Shown in pieces: positions 40,799 to 50,300 of a stretch of DNA of 64,000 nt (the first letter of the stretch is position 1; each line of letters begins with the position of its first letter). The notes under the pieces are model-generated. The model ran no database searches. It worked only from the letters and a program-made list of their open reading frames with translations, and was not told where the DNA came from. A program made the translations under genes and the position numbers. Origin of the DNA: Serratia sp. UGAL515B_01 (GTDB lineage Bacteria > Pseudomonadota > Gammaproteobacteria > Enterobacterales > Enterobacteriaceae); the NCBI RefSeq assembly GCF_033095805.1, contig NZ_CP109901.1, positions 2,108,001 to 2,172,000 on the forward strand, given 5' to 3'.

Positions 40799-41893
40799 TT
40801 AGCAACCATTAACACACTGTGGGGCCGGGTTATTAAACAGGATGCGAACTAGCAACGCTCGAGGTTCACGCAATGGGTCGTTACCAATCGCCAACACTTT
40901 GCCGTCGTGGCTAGCGGTGTATTCACGAAGAGTATCGCCAAAGGCATTACGTTGAATCGCCACCTTCTGACCTTTCACCACAGAATCACCGACTTTCACC
41001 AAAATCTCGGAAAATCCCCCTACCTCGGCACGAATAGAGTCCATTTCATTACCAACAAAGGTTTTTTGCTCTTTAGCCGTTGCTCCTAACTCTCCCTCAA
41101 TCATGCCCTGTTGGATCATAAGGTTATTTACCCCAACCAGACTGCGAGCGATCAGTTCAGGCTGGTATAACTTGGGTTGGCCAATTTCCAACGTAATGGC
41201 TGGTATCTTATTTTCGACGAAAGTGGTTTCCACAGAACCTTTCTCACCCGGGTCAGCTTTAATCTGGTCTGCAGGAAATAACTCAGCCATTTGCTTTACC
41301 TGCGCGTTGCTATAATCAGCGTAAATAAATAGTGGATATTCCGTCCCCGTGCTCTGCGTATGCATATCTACGAACATTGCAGCATTACCTGCCCACAAAT
41401 TGTTCCACAGCAACCAAGCATGTTGTTCAGCGGTATTGCCTTTCTCTTTTCCTGGCCAAATACGATTAAAATCGACCATATAGCCACCGTCATTGGCTAA
41501 TTGCCAATTACGATTATTGGCTAACATACCGGAAGGATTCGCACCAACCACACCCACAACACTGCCCTTCAACCGTGTAGGATCCAGTTTTTCGAACACC
41601 TGCTGAATAACCCGCGTTCCGTTCAATTCATCACCATGAATCGCTGCTTGCAGACCCAACTTTGGTCCTGTTTTCGCCCCTTTAGCCACTAGAACAGGCA
41701 CATACCAATGCTGCCCAATCCCGTTACTAGCCCCTTGGAACATAAAGCGATAAACCTTCCCTGCCTCCAAATCGTCTACATCCAATTTACTAATAACTGG
41801 ATTACCATCAATTTTGTCCCCGGTATAAACCGTTGCTGCCTGGACATTAAGCGCTCCTGCGAGAAGCACAGCAAACATCGTCACTTTATACAT
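40799..41893 (-). CDS. Secreted M14 / AstE-AspA family zinc hydrolase
   Basis: Zinc carboxypeptidase-superfamily enzyme of the succinylglutamate desuccinylase/aspartoacylase group, 364 residues. A signal peptide (cleavage after VQA, residue 19) places it in the periplasm, unlike cytoplasmic AstE. Zinc ligands are visible in AAIHGDELNG (His, Glu) and VDMHTQS (His), and an Arg-rich substrate site is likely. A C-terminal beta-domain with a biotinyl-like GDSVVKGQKVA segment follows. The ATG at 41893 was chosen because GGGGA precedes it and a signal peptide begins there. The substrate is unknown. Confidence 0.85.
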   Translation of the reverse strand: MYKVTMFAVLLAGALNVQAATVYTGDKIDGNPVISKLDVDDLEAGKVYRFMFQGASNGIGQHWYVPVLVAKGAKTGPKLGLQAAIHGDELNGTRVIQQVFEKLDPTRLKGSVVGVVGANPSGMLANNRNWQLANDGGYMVDFNRIWPGKEKGNTAEQHAWLLWNNLWAGNAAMFVDMHTQSTGTEYPLFIYADYSNAQVKQMAELFPADQIKADPGEKGSVETTFVENKIPAITLEIGQPKLYQPELIARSLVGVNNLMIQQGMIEGELGATAKEQKTFVGNEMDSIRAEVGGFSEILVKVGDSVVKGQKVAIQRNAFGDTLREYTASHDGKVLAIGNDPLREPRALLVRILFNNPAPQCVNGC

Positions 41894-42545
41894 CAGCATC
41901 CCCATTGGTATTATTGAAACACGTAAAAAATTTCCTAGGTCATTGACCAAACTACAAGCAAACAGTGCGCTACCTCACATGCCGGAGGTTGATTGAAAGC
42001 TTTCCTGAACGGTCCCTTCCAATCTGCGGTCAAAAGAATAACATGCGCAGATGCTTTTCAAGCTAGCAACAATCTTAAATTTGTCAGTAAGTTATAACCC
42101 TCAACAAAGCAAAAACACGTCAAACTGGCAGCCAGTTGAGCACATGGCAGAACCATCAGAGTTACCTGAATATCCTCGCCCTCCCCCCGATGCTCAAGCC
42201 TTCTTTAAACCGTGGGTATAAAACCTATCTTTTCAATTGAAGGTAATGCCGTCATCTTGCCTGTTTTCGTATAACGCGTGCATACCACGTATGAAAAGTG
42301 TTAAAAATACATAATTATTACAATTCGAGTGATGAACGTATCAATATGAACATTTAGATGACAGGAAGGCTCTGCATAGCAGACGTTAACGATATAGAAT
42401 CTCTAGGTTTTTATACTCGTAGGTCTTCAAGATACAGATGGCTTGGCTTGGGTCCTCGAGGCCGAGTCTACACCTTCAAGTAACTTGAGTACAACCTAGA
42501 ACATAATACGCATTTTGTTGTAATAACAACGTTAGGCTTACACTC
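41894..42545. promoter_or_regulatory. Divergent control region of the M14 gene and btsT
   Basis: No gene is seen in 652 bp. The spacer should hold the btsT promoter. In E. coli btsT is driven by the BtsS/BtsR pyruvate-sensing system and CRP; no BtsR direct repeat could be assigned by eye. Confidence 0.45.
42412..42495. repeat. Possible degenerate ERIC-like repeat
   Basis: It starts TATACTCGTAGGTCTTCAAG, close to the ERIC end TATACTCGTCATACTTCAAG, and ends with CTTCAAGTAACTTGAGTAC, but lacks the ERIC core. It may be a divergent or internally deleted relative. Confidence 0.3.
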
Positions 42546-44648
42546 ATGAACATTAAAAAACACGCGACATGGATAGTGCTAGCACTCGTGGGTGCGTTCG
42601 CTCTTGGCTATATAGCACTAAACCGTGGTGAACGAATCAACGCTTTGTGGATAGTCGTTGCTGCGGTATGCGTCTATCTCATCGCCTATCGCTATTATGC
42701 TTTGTTTATTGCAGAACGCGTTCTTTCGGTAGACTCCACCCGTATGACACCAGCCATTCGTCATAATGATGGCTTGGATTATGTCCCTACCGACAAGAAA
42801 GTTCTCTTTGGCCATCACTTTGCGGCAATTGCAGGTGCTGGGCCGTTGGTCGGTCCGGTACTCGCTGCACAAATGGGCTATCTACCGGGAATGCTTTGGC
42901 TGTTAGCCGGGGTGGTCTTCGCCGGAGCCGTGCAGGACTTTATGGTGCTGTTCGTATCTACCCGTCGCGATGGACGTTCTTTAGGGGAACTGATCAAAGA
43001 TGAGATGGGTAATACGGCAGGGGTTATCGCCCTGATAGCCTGCTTTATGATCATGGTGATCATTTTGGCCGTGCTGGCGATGATCGTCGTTAAAGCTCTC
43101 ACTCACAGCCCATGGGGAACTTATACGGTTGCCTTTACCATCCCGCTAGCGATATTCATGGGGGTTTATACCCGGTATATCCGCCCAGGCCGTATCGGTG
43201 AAGTCTCCATTATTGGATTGATCTTCCTGGTATTTGCAATCATTTCGGGTGGTTGGGTTGCCGAAAGTGCAACTTGGGCACCTTACTTTGATTTTACCGG
43301 AGTACAGTTGACCTGGATTTTGGTCGGCTATGGTTTTGTTGCTGCAGTACTGCCGGTATGGTTGCTATTAGCACCACGTGATTATCTCTCCACCTTCTTA
43401 AAAATCGGGACGATTGTAGGTTTGGCCATCGGTATTCTGGTGGTTAGCCCCACGCTGGAAATGCCCGCACTAACCCGGTTTGTTGACGGTACTGGCCCCG
43501 TATGGACAGGCAACCTGTTCCCATTCCTGTTTATCACCATCGCCTGTGGCGCAGTTTCAGGTTTCCACGCGCTGATCGCCTCCGGGACGACACCAAAGAT
43601 GCTCGCCAATGAAAATCAGGCCCGATTTATCGGTTACGGTGGCATGTTGATGGAGTCTTTCGTAGCTATTATGGCACTGGTTGCCGCCTGTGTGATCGAT
43701 CCCGGCGTGTACTTTGCCATGAATAGCCCGCTGGCAGTTCTGGCTCCGGCAGGTACTAGCGATGTTGTGGCTTCTGCCGCTGCAGTAGTAAGCGGTTGGG
43801 GCTTTCAAGTCACACCTGAAACTCTGCAAACCATCGCTAATGAAGTGGGAGAACAAAGCATTATCTCCCGTGCTGGCGGAGCACCAACCTTGGCTGTCGG
43901 AATGGCCTATATCTTACACGGTGCGCTGGGGGGACTCATGGAGATCTCCTTCTGGTATCACTTTGCCATCCTGTTTGAGGCACTGTTTATCCTGACCGCT
44001 GTTGATGCAGGAACGCGAGCGGCACGATTTATGCTGCAGGATTTGCTAGGCGTGGTAGCCCCTTCGATGAAAAAAACAGACTCATTGCCAGCCAACCTGA
44101 TTGCAACGGCACTCTGCGTCATGGCTTGGGGATACTTCTTGCACCAGGGCGTAGTGGATCCACTCGGTGGGATTAATACCCTGTGGCCTCTGTTCGGGAT
44201 TGCTAACCAGATGCTGGCAGCAATGGCGCTATCGTTGTGTGCTGTTGTGTTGTTCAAGATGAAAAGGCAGCGTTACGCGTGGGTAGCTCTAGTTCCGACC
44301 TCATGGTTGCTAGTTTGCACCCTCGCCGCAGGATGGCAAAAATCATTCAGTGAAGATACTCGCGTAGGGTTCCTGGCTATTGCCAATAAATTCCAGGCAA
44401 TGATTGATAGTGGCCAGATCCCACCACAATACACTGAATCTCAACTGGCCCAATTGGTGTTCAACAATCGGCTTGATGCTGGGCTGACCATGTTCTTTAT
44501 GGTTGTCGTGGTGGTTATAGCGTTCTTCTCGATAAAAACGGCCCTTCTGTCATTAAGAATCGACAAACCTACGGCTAACGAAACACCATACGAACCCATG
44601 CCGGAGAACTATAAAGATATAGTGAGCAACGCCAAAACAGCTCACTGA
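42546..44648 (+). CDS. btsT: Pyruvate/H+ symporter BtsT (CstA family)
   Basis: Carbon starvation (CstA) family transporter of 700 residues with about 17 hydrophobic helices. It keeps the family core: FGHHFAAIAGAGPLVGPVLA, GAVQDFMVLF, GAVSGFHALIASGTTPKMLA and WPLFGIANQMLA. It is assigned to BtsT, not CstA, because yjiX and yjiA follow as in the E. coli btsT-yjiX-yjiA cluster and because the C-terminus ETPYEPMPE matches BtsT. It imports pyruvate under nutrient limitation. It is not next to proL in E. coli. Confidence 0.9.
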   Translation: MNIKKHATWIVLALVGAFALGYIALNRGERINALWIVVAAVCVYLIAYRYYALFIAERVLSVDSTRMTPAIRHNDGLDYVPTDKKVLFGHHFAAIAGAGPLVGPVLAAQMGYLPGMLWLLAGVVFAGAVQDFMVLFVSTRRDGRSLGELIKDEMGNTAGVIALIACFMIMVIILAVLAMIVVKALTHSPWGTYTVAFTIPLAIFMGVYTRYIRPGRIGEVSIIGLIFLVFAIISGGWVAESATWAPYFDFTGVQLTWILVGYGFVAAVLPVWLLLAPRDYLSTFLKIGTIVGLAIGILVVSPTLEMPALTRFVDGTGPVWTGNLFPFLFITIACGAVSGFHALIASGTTPKMLANENQARFIGYGGMLMESFVAIMALVAACVIDPGVYFAMNSPLAVLAPAGTSDVVASAAAVVSGWGFQVTPETLQTIANEVGEQSIISRAGGAPTLAVGMAYILHGALGGLMEISFWYHFAILFEALFILTAVDAGTRAARFMLQDLLGVVAPSMKKTDSLPANLIATALCVMAWGYFLHQGVVDPLGGINTLWPLFGIANQMLAAMALSLCAVVLFKMKRQRYAWVALVPTSWLLVCTLAAGWQKSFSEDTRVGFLAIANKFQAMIDSGQIPPQYTESQLAQLVFNNRLDAGLTMFFMVVVVVIAFFSIKTALLSLRIDKPTANETPYEPMPENYKDIVSNAKTAH

Positions 44649-44679
44649 TACTGGCGTCATACTTTGTAGCGAGACGAGG

Positions 44680-44700
44680 CTGATGGGGTTGTCCCATCAG
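44680..44700 (+). promoter_or_regulatory. Intercistronic hairpin btsT-yjiX
   Basis: CTGATGGG and its complement with a 5-nt loop lie 31 bases after the btsT stop, followed by a short T-rich stretch. It probably attenuates transcription into yjiX or protects the btsT mRNA end. Confidence 0.55.
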
Positions 44701-44726
44701 TCTTTCAGATTTGTTGGAGTGATAAA

Positions 44727-44924
44727 ATGTTTGATACTCTCGCCAAAGCGGGGAAATATCTTGGGCAGACCGCGAAATTGATGGTTGGCGTGCCTGATTA
44801 TGATAATTATGTTCAGCATATGCGGTTGACGCATCCTGAACAGACACCGATGACATACGAAGAGTTCTTCCGCGAACGTCAGGATGCACGCTACGGAGGC
44901 AAAGGCGGTGCACGATGCTGCTAA
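44727..44924 (+). CDS. yjiX: YbdD/YjiX family small protein
   Basis: Conserved small protein of 65 residues (E. coli YjiX 67) with the family signature [30 protein letters not shown] and a terminal CC pair. The ribosome-binding site is GGAG. Its position between a CstA-family transporter and a COG0523 GTPase is the family's constant context. Role unknown; possibly associated with the transporter. Confidence 0.92.
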   Translation: MFDTLAKAGKYLGQTAKLMVGVPDYDNYVQHMRLTHPEQTPMTYEEFFRERQDARYGGKGGARCC

Positions 44925-44973
44925 TAATAGCATCGATAATCCTGGCAGAGCACCTCTAACCTTGGAATACACA

Positions 44974-46002
44974 ATGAACGATGCTGTACCGGTTACAATC
45001 CTGAGCGGCTTTTTGGGGTCAGGCAAAACGACGTTGATTAATTATCTTCTCGAACATAACAACAACCAACCCATCGCAATTTTAGAAAATGAATTTGGTG
45101 CTGTCAGCATTGACGGAGACCTGCTACGCGGCGGGGAAAACGTCAGTATCGTCGAGCTAAGTAATGGTTGTGTTTGCTGTAGCGTACGCGGGGAATTCAC
45201 CGAAGCCTTGCATGAAATGCTCGATAAACGTGCGCAAGGGACACTGAGTTTTGATCGGTTAATCGTTGAAACTACCGGTCTTGCAGACCCTGCGCCGATT
45301 GTTCAAACCTTTTTTGTTGATGAACGTTTGCGTGACGCCATGCACCTCGATGCGGTTATTACTCTCGCGGACTGTGAGCATATCCAACGTCAACTCAGTG
45401 AACACCGCGTAGCTGCGGCACAAATTGGTTTTGCCGATCGCATACTACTGACCAAGACCGATCGAGTGGATGAGTCGTTGAAAGCACAAACTATTCAACG
45501 TATTCACCAGATAAACAGCAAGGCGGAAATTTTTGAGATCGTGCAAGGAAAATGCCCGCCGTCGCTGTGGCTGGATATCCATGCGTTCGAGCTGAATGAC
45601 AACATCGACATCAGCATGGGAACATATGCGATCCGTCCCGCAGAACCGCAACCGATGAAATTTCAGGCTTTTCGACCAGTGCCCAAAACGGCTGAACAAT
45701 CCTGGAGTGATGACATTCAGGCCCACATTTTTGAAGCCAGAGAGCTGGATTTAAAAAAAATTGGCGTATTTATGGAGAGCATCATTGAGCTGCACGGGAA
45801 TGATATGCTGCGATATAAAGGCGTGCTGGCCATTGCAGGTAATTCGCAACGACTGATCGTTCAAGGCATTCACAAAGTGGTTGGCTTTGATTACGGTTCA
45901 GAATGGGAAGTAAATAGTCATCGACGGTCGCGTTTAGTGGTCATTGGCAGGTATCTGCCAATTGCGTCTTTACGTGAAGGATTTATGGCTACTGAATTTT
46001 GA
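44974..46002 (+). CDS. yjiA: COG0523 GTPase YjiA
   Basis: G3E P-loop GTPase and probable metallochaperone, 342 residues. Walker A GFLGSGKT is at residues 12-19 and the metal motif CVCC at 66-69, followed by a CobW C-terminal domain. E. coli YjiA binds zinc, cobalt and nickel. The ATG at 44974 was chosen because it begins at the domain; an upstream in-frame extension to 44884 would overlap yjiX. It is a distant paralogue of yeiR at 16620. Confidence 0.93.
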   Translation: MNDAVPVTILSGFLGSGKTTLINYLLEHNNNQPIAILENEFGAVSIDGDLLRGGENVSIVELSNGCVCCSVRGEFTEALHEMLDKRAQGTLSFDRLIVETTGLADPAPIVQTFFVDERLRDAMHLDAVITLADCEHIQRQLSEHRVAAAQIGFADRILLTKTDRVDESLKAQTIQRIHQINSKAEIFEIVQGKCPPSLWLDIHAFELNDNIDISMGTYAIRPAEPQPMKFQAFRPVPKTAEQSWSDDIQAHIFEARELDLKKIGVFMESIIELHGNDMLRYKGVLAIAGNSQRLIVQGIHKVVGFDYGSEWEVNSHRRSRLVVIGRYLPIASLREGFMATEF

Positions 46003-46119
46003 AGCAGTCCCAAAGCTTGTTCAATAAGCTGCAACGGTATAACTCAGCAAGCAAAAAGCCCTAGCCTATCTGGGGCAAGTATTCAATGTGTTGCTCTGCA
46101 ATAAAAATAGCGCCCATGC

Positions 46120-46420
46120 TCTATGTTCTCTTCAGGTTTACGCTTATCGCACCTGCCACCCGGGGATGAAAGAGCAAATCGTTGACATAGCCATGAACAA
46201 CTCAGGTATCCGCGATACCGCACGGGCGTTGCATATCAGTCTCAATGCTGTTGTGCGCACCTTAAAAAACTCTCGCCGCGGAATTTAACAACATTGCCGC
46301 TGGATAACCTGCAAATTCAACTAATCGCAAGACTCTCGGATACTCAAAATCAGTAGAAATGCATGACAAAATTATCGGTACATTCATCGAACGTGAGTAT
46401 TACCTACCTGCAATGACAAA
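46120..46420 (+). pseudogene. IS1-family remnant (InsA end fused to InsB end)
   Basis: The first part encodes the C-terminal half of InsA (YRTCHPGMKEQIVDIAMNN then LHISLNAVVRTLKNSRRG). After a short non-coding join comes the C-terminus of InsB (RKTLGYSKSVEMHDKIIGTF). The whole central portion, including most of the InsB catalytic domain, is deleted. The terminal inverted repeats were not identified. Confidence 0.82.
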
Positions 46421-46525
46421 ATCTACACATTAAATACATGACCCATTCACCATATTGAATACTCGACCAGAACAACTAAATAGCATTTCGCAATACCACT
46501 AAATAGATGCGTCTAATAGTGCTAC

Positions 46526-46618
46526 AGGTGGGAGTGATACCGTTGAGCGCATGGATGCGCGATACGAGCCCCTAGGGATGGGTTCACGGCGTGTCGGCGT
46601 TCCGCATTATTCCCACCT
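46526..46618. repeat. Dispersed intergenic repeat, copy B
   Basis: A 93-bp unit bounded by AGGTGGGA and its complement TCCCACCT, with an internal hairpin-forming GAGCGCATGGATGCGC segment. Its right three-quarters match 40017-40091. It is followed by AT-rich spacer and an ERIC element. Confidence 0.72.
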
Positions 46619-46789
46619 ACCTGAAGCTTACAGTGAAGCGGTATTAAGCGCGTTTATTTAGAGTTAATATTTTTATTTTTACCATAACGTCACGATGTGT
46701 TCGCAACCTGCACCAGTTCACGTTCTTGCTGTTTTAAGGATTGTGCCCTTTACAGCTCAAGACCTAGCGTAAAGTGGAATACTATGGTG

Positions 46790-46916
46790 TATACCCAAAA
46801 TGATTCGAGTTGCAGGAAGGCGGCAACGCAACGGATCCCTAGGAGCTTACTCAAGTAAGTGACTGGGGTGAGTGAGGAAAGCCAACGCACATGCAACTTG
46901 AAGTATGACGAGTATA
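46790..46916. repeat. ERIC element (127 bp), inverse orientation
   Basis: Exactly 127 bp, from TATACCCAAAATGATTCGAG to ATGACGAGTATA, with the core GGAGCTTACTCAAGTAAGTG and ACTGGGGTGAG. It is in the opposite orientation to the copy at 37445. Confidence 0.93.
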
Positions 46917-47343
46917 AATGCTATTTCATACTCGAAAATGGGGAATTATGAAAAATGCGACAGGATCTACCAGAAGACAACGGAAATCCATCTTAATATT
47001 ATTATTACAATCCAAAAAATAAATAAAATGTGACGACTAGCACTCACCAGATTGATGTTTAATATACTGGTACAATATCCCCCCCCGATCCCCAACCCTG
47101 AAGAAACATTACGAAGCCAGTATGGGGCAGTATTACAACTATATTGTGGCGCTACGTTCCCTATTTTTATCATTTCTCGTCTATTTTCTTTCACTCAGTA
47201 ATACATACCATTTCACAGCAGTGAACGGTGTATATGTAACTCCTTGAACCATTACATTACATTTATTTAAACTAAATTAGTTAAATAAACATATCCTATA
47301 TTTTACACTGTGCTTTGATCAATAAAGCAGTCAGTTTGGGAGC
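46917..47343. promoter_or_regulatory. Upstream region of the inverse autotransporter gene
   Basis: AT-rich spacer of 427 bp with no gene. It contains a C8 homopolymer at 47079-47086, about 260 bp before the start codon. GGGAG just upstream of the ATG is the ribosome-binding site. The promoter could not be placed. Confidence 0.5.
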
Positions 47344-50300
47344 ATGGATATGCGGAACCTTTTTATAAAAAAATCAAATAATACGAGCCCAAAATCAAGA
47401 AGAGCCAAAACAATAAGCACTCAGCCTTACAGAATTAGGTTAACTGCATGGTTCACCCTTTTTTTCCAATTATTTTTTCCGCTTTGCCTATCGTTTTCAC
47501 CAGCCATAGCCGCTTCTGTTAACTCTCATTCAGTTTCCTCCTATGTTGCTACGACGCCTTATGTTTTGAGCAGCGGTGAAAATGTAGAAACGGTGGCTAA
47601 GAAATACGGTCTGTCCGTTGATGAACTAAAAAAACTTAACCAGTACCGGACGTTTTCCAAACCTTTTGTCGCATTGACCGTGGGGGATGAAATTGATGTG
47701 CCGCGCAAGCGCTCGCCCTTGTTAGTAGATAATCATCCTTCCCTACCAAACGAAAACAAACTGGCTGGTTATGCCATCACCGGGGGAACTGCTCTTGCCA
47801 ATGGCAACACCAGCAAGTCGGCAGAGCAGTTGGCCCGCTCTGTGGTCACGAACCAATTCAACGATTCCGTACAGCAATGGCTTAACCAATTTGGTACCGC
47901 AAGAGTCCAGTTGGGGATTAACGATAATTTTCATCTTGATGGCAGTGCTCTGGATGTTTTGGTTCCTGCGTTTGATAATCAGCAAAACCTGCTGTTTACT
48001 CAGTTAGGTCTTCGTAATAAAGACAACCGTAATACACTGAATATCGGTGCGGGATTTCGTACTCTTCAGAATCAATGGATGTATGGTATCAACGCCTTTT
48101 TTGATAACGACATGAGCGGTAACAACCACCGTTTTGGCTTGGGTGCAGAAGCCTGGACCAACTACTTCAAGCTATCCGCTAATAGCTATTTCGGCCTGAC
48201 AGACTGGCATCAGTCCCGTGATTTTGCCGACTACAACGAACGTCCTGCCAACGGTTATGATGTGCGTGCCGAAGCCTATTTACCCGCCTATCCACAACTG
48301 GGGGGTAAGTTAATGTATGAACAGTATTTTGGTGATGAGGTGGCGTTATTGGGCAAAGATAGTCGTCAAAAAGATCCGCGTGCGCTTACTGTCGGAATTA
48401 ATTACACCCCTTTCCCCTTACTGACTTTTGGCATCGAGCATCGGGCTGGGAAAGGTGGGCAATCTGACGACAGCCTGAATATCCAATTTAACTACCGCTT
48501 GGGGCAATCCTGGCAATCCCATTTCGACTCATCAAGCGTAGCAGCAAGCCGCACCTTGTCGGCAAGCCGACACGATTTGGTTGAACGCAACAATAACATT
48601 GTGCTGGATTATCAAAAACAGGAACTGATCCGTTTATCACTACCTGAATCCATGACCGGTGAAGCGCATTCCACCGTCACGGTGACTGCACAGGTAACCA
48701 GCAAATACGGGCTTGATCGAATTGAGTGGGACAGTGCCGAGTTGGTTGCAAGCGGGGGAACCCTAGTACCAGTATCGCCGCAAACAGTGGTTATCACACT
48801 ACCTGCGTATCAAAAAGCGCACGGCATTAATCTCTATGCCTTGAGTGCTGTAGCTTACGATCGCCAGGGGAATATGTCCCCTCGTGCGTCCATGCAATTA
48901 AACGTAATACCAGGGAGTGCAGTGATTAATCGTGGCAATTTGACTGTCAGCCGCGACAATGCTGTAAGCAACGGAGTTGCAACCGACGCGGTGCATGCCA
49001 TCGTGACAGATGGGGCTAATAACCCCATGCCTGACCAGACAGTAATCTTCACTGCTGATAATAACGCCAACGTGAATACGATCGTAGGAAAGACAGGTCC
49101 CGATGGTATAGCAATCGCCGAAATCAGCAGTACCCGGGCCGGTGTCAGCCACATCACTGCCAGCGTAAACGATAGCAGCCAAGTTGTCAGCGTCAATTTC
49201 CTTGGCGATCCTGACAACCTGGATCCCACCATTTCGTCGCTCATTGCGGTCCCCACCACCATCATCGCCGATGGGACGAGTGCATCCACCCTGAAACTCA
49301 CGCTGAAGGACCGGAATAAGAATTTGGTCCCTGGGCGGAACGTGAGCTTTACCAGCAACCTCACCAATGTCAATGCTCGTGCCGCGACCACTAATGTGGG
49401 TCCAGTCACCGATCACGGTGACGGTACCTATACCGCGTCGTTGACGGGCACAAAGGCAGGCACGTTCGATATCACGGTTCTGGTGGACGGTAATGCTTTT
49501 AGTGTTGCCCCGATTCAGGTCACCATGACCGCCGACAACATTGATACCACCAAGTCCACCCTGACGGCGGCGCCGGAGGCGATCGAGGCCAACGGCCGCG
49601 ACACCGCCCGGGTGACGCTGACGCTGTGCGACAGCAACGACAACCCGGTCACTGGCCAGAGCGTGGCCTTGGCCACCACGCTCGGCACCCTCGGTGCGGT
49701 GACTGAAGGCCCCAACGGGGTGTATACCGCGACGCTGACCGCGGGCACCGTGGCCGGCGTGGCCAGCCTGACCACCACCGTCGGCGGCACTGCGCTGGGG
49801 GTCACCCCGGCCACCGTCACCCTGAACGGCAACAGCGGCGACCTCAGCCCCACCAACTCCACCCTGACGGCGGCGCCGGGGGCGATCGAGGCCAACGGCC
49901 ACGACACCGCCCGGGTGACGCTGACGCTGCGCGACAGCAACGACAACCCGGTCAGCGGCCAGAGCGTGGCCTTGGCCACCACGCTCGGCGCCCTCGGCGC
50001 GGTGAGTGAAGGCCCCAACGGGGTGTATACCGCGACGCTGACCGCGGGCACCGTGGCCGGCGTGGCCAGCCTGACCACCACCGTCGGCGGCACTGCGCTG
50101 GGGGTCACCCCGGCCACCGTCACCCTGAACGGCAACAGCGGCGACCTCAGCCCCACCAACTCCACCCTGACGGCGGCGCCGGGGGCGATCGAGGCCAACG
50201 GCCACGACACCGCCCGGGTGACGCTGACGCTGCGCGACAGCAACGACAACCCGGTCAGCGGCCAGAGCGTGGCCTTGGCCACCACGCTCGGCACCCTCGG

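Noticed and set aside
42618..42872. Minus-strand frames opposite btsT
   Set aside because: Shadows of the well-supported transporter gene.
46967..47194. 75-codon minus-strand frame upstream of the adhesin
   Set aside because: AT-rich chance frame over the C8 tract, without similarity or a convincing start.
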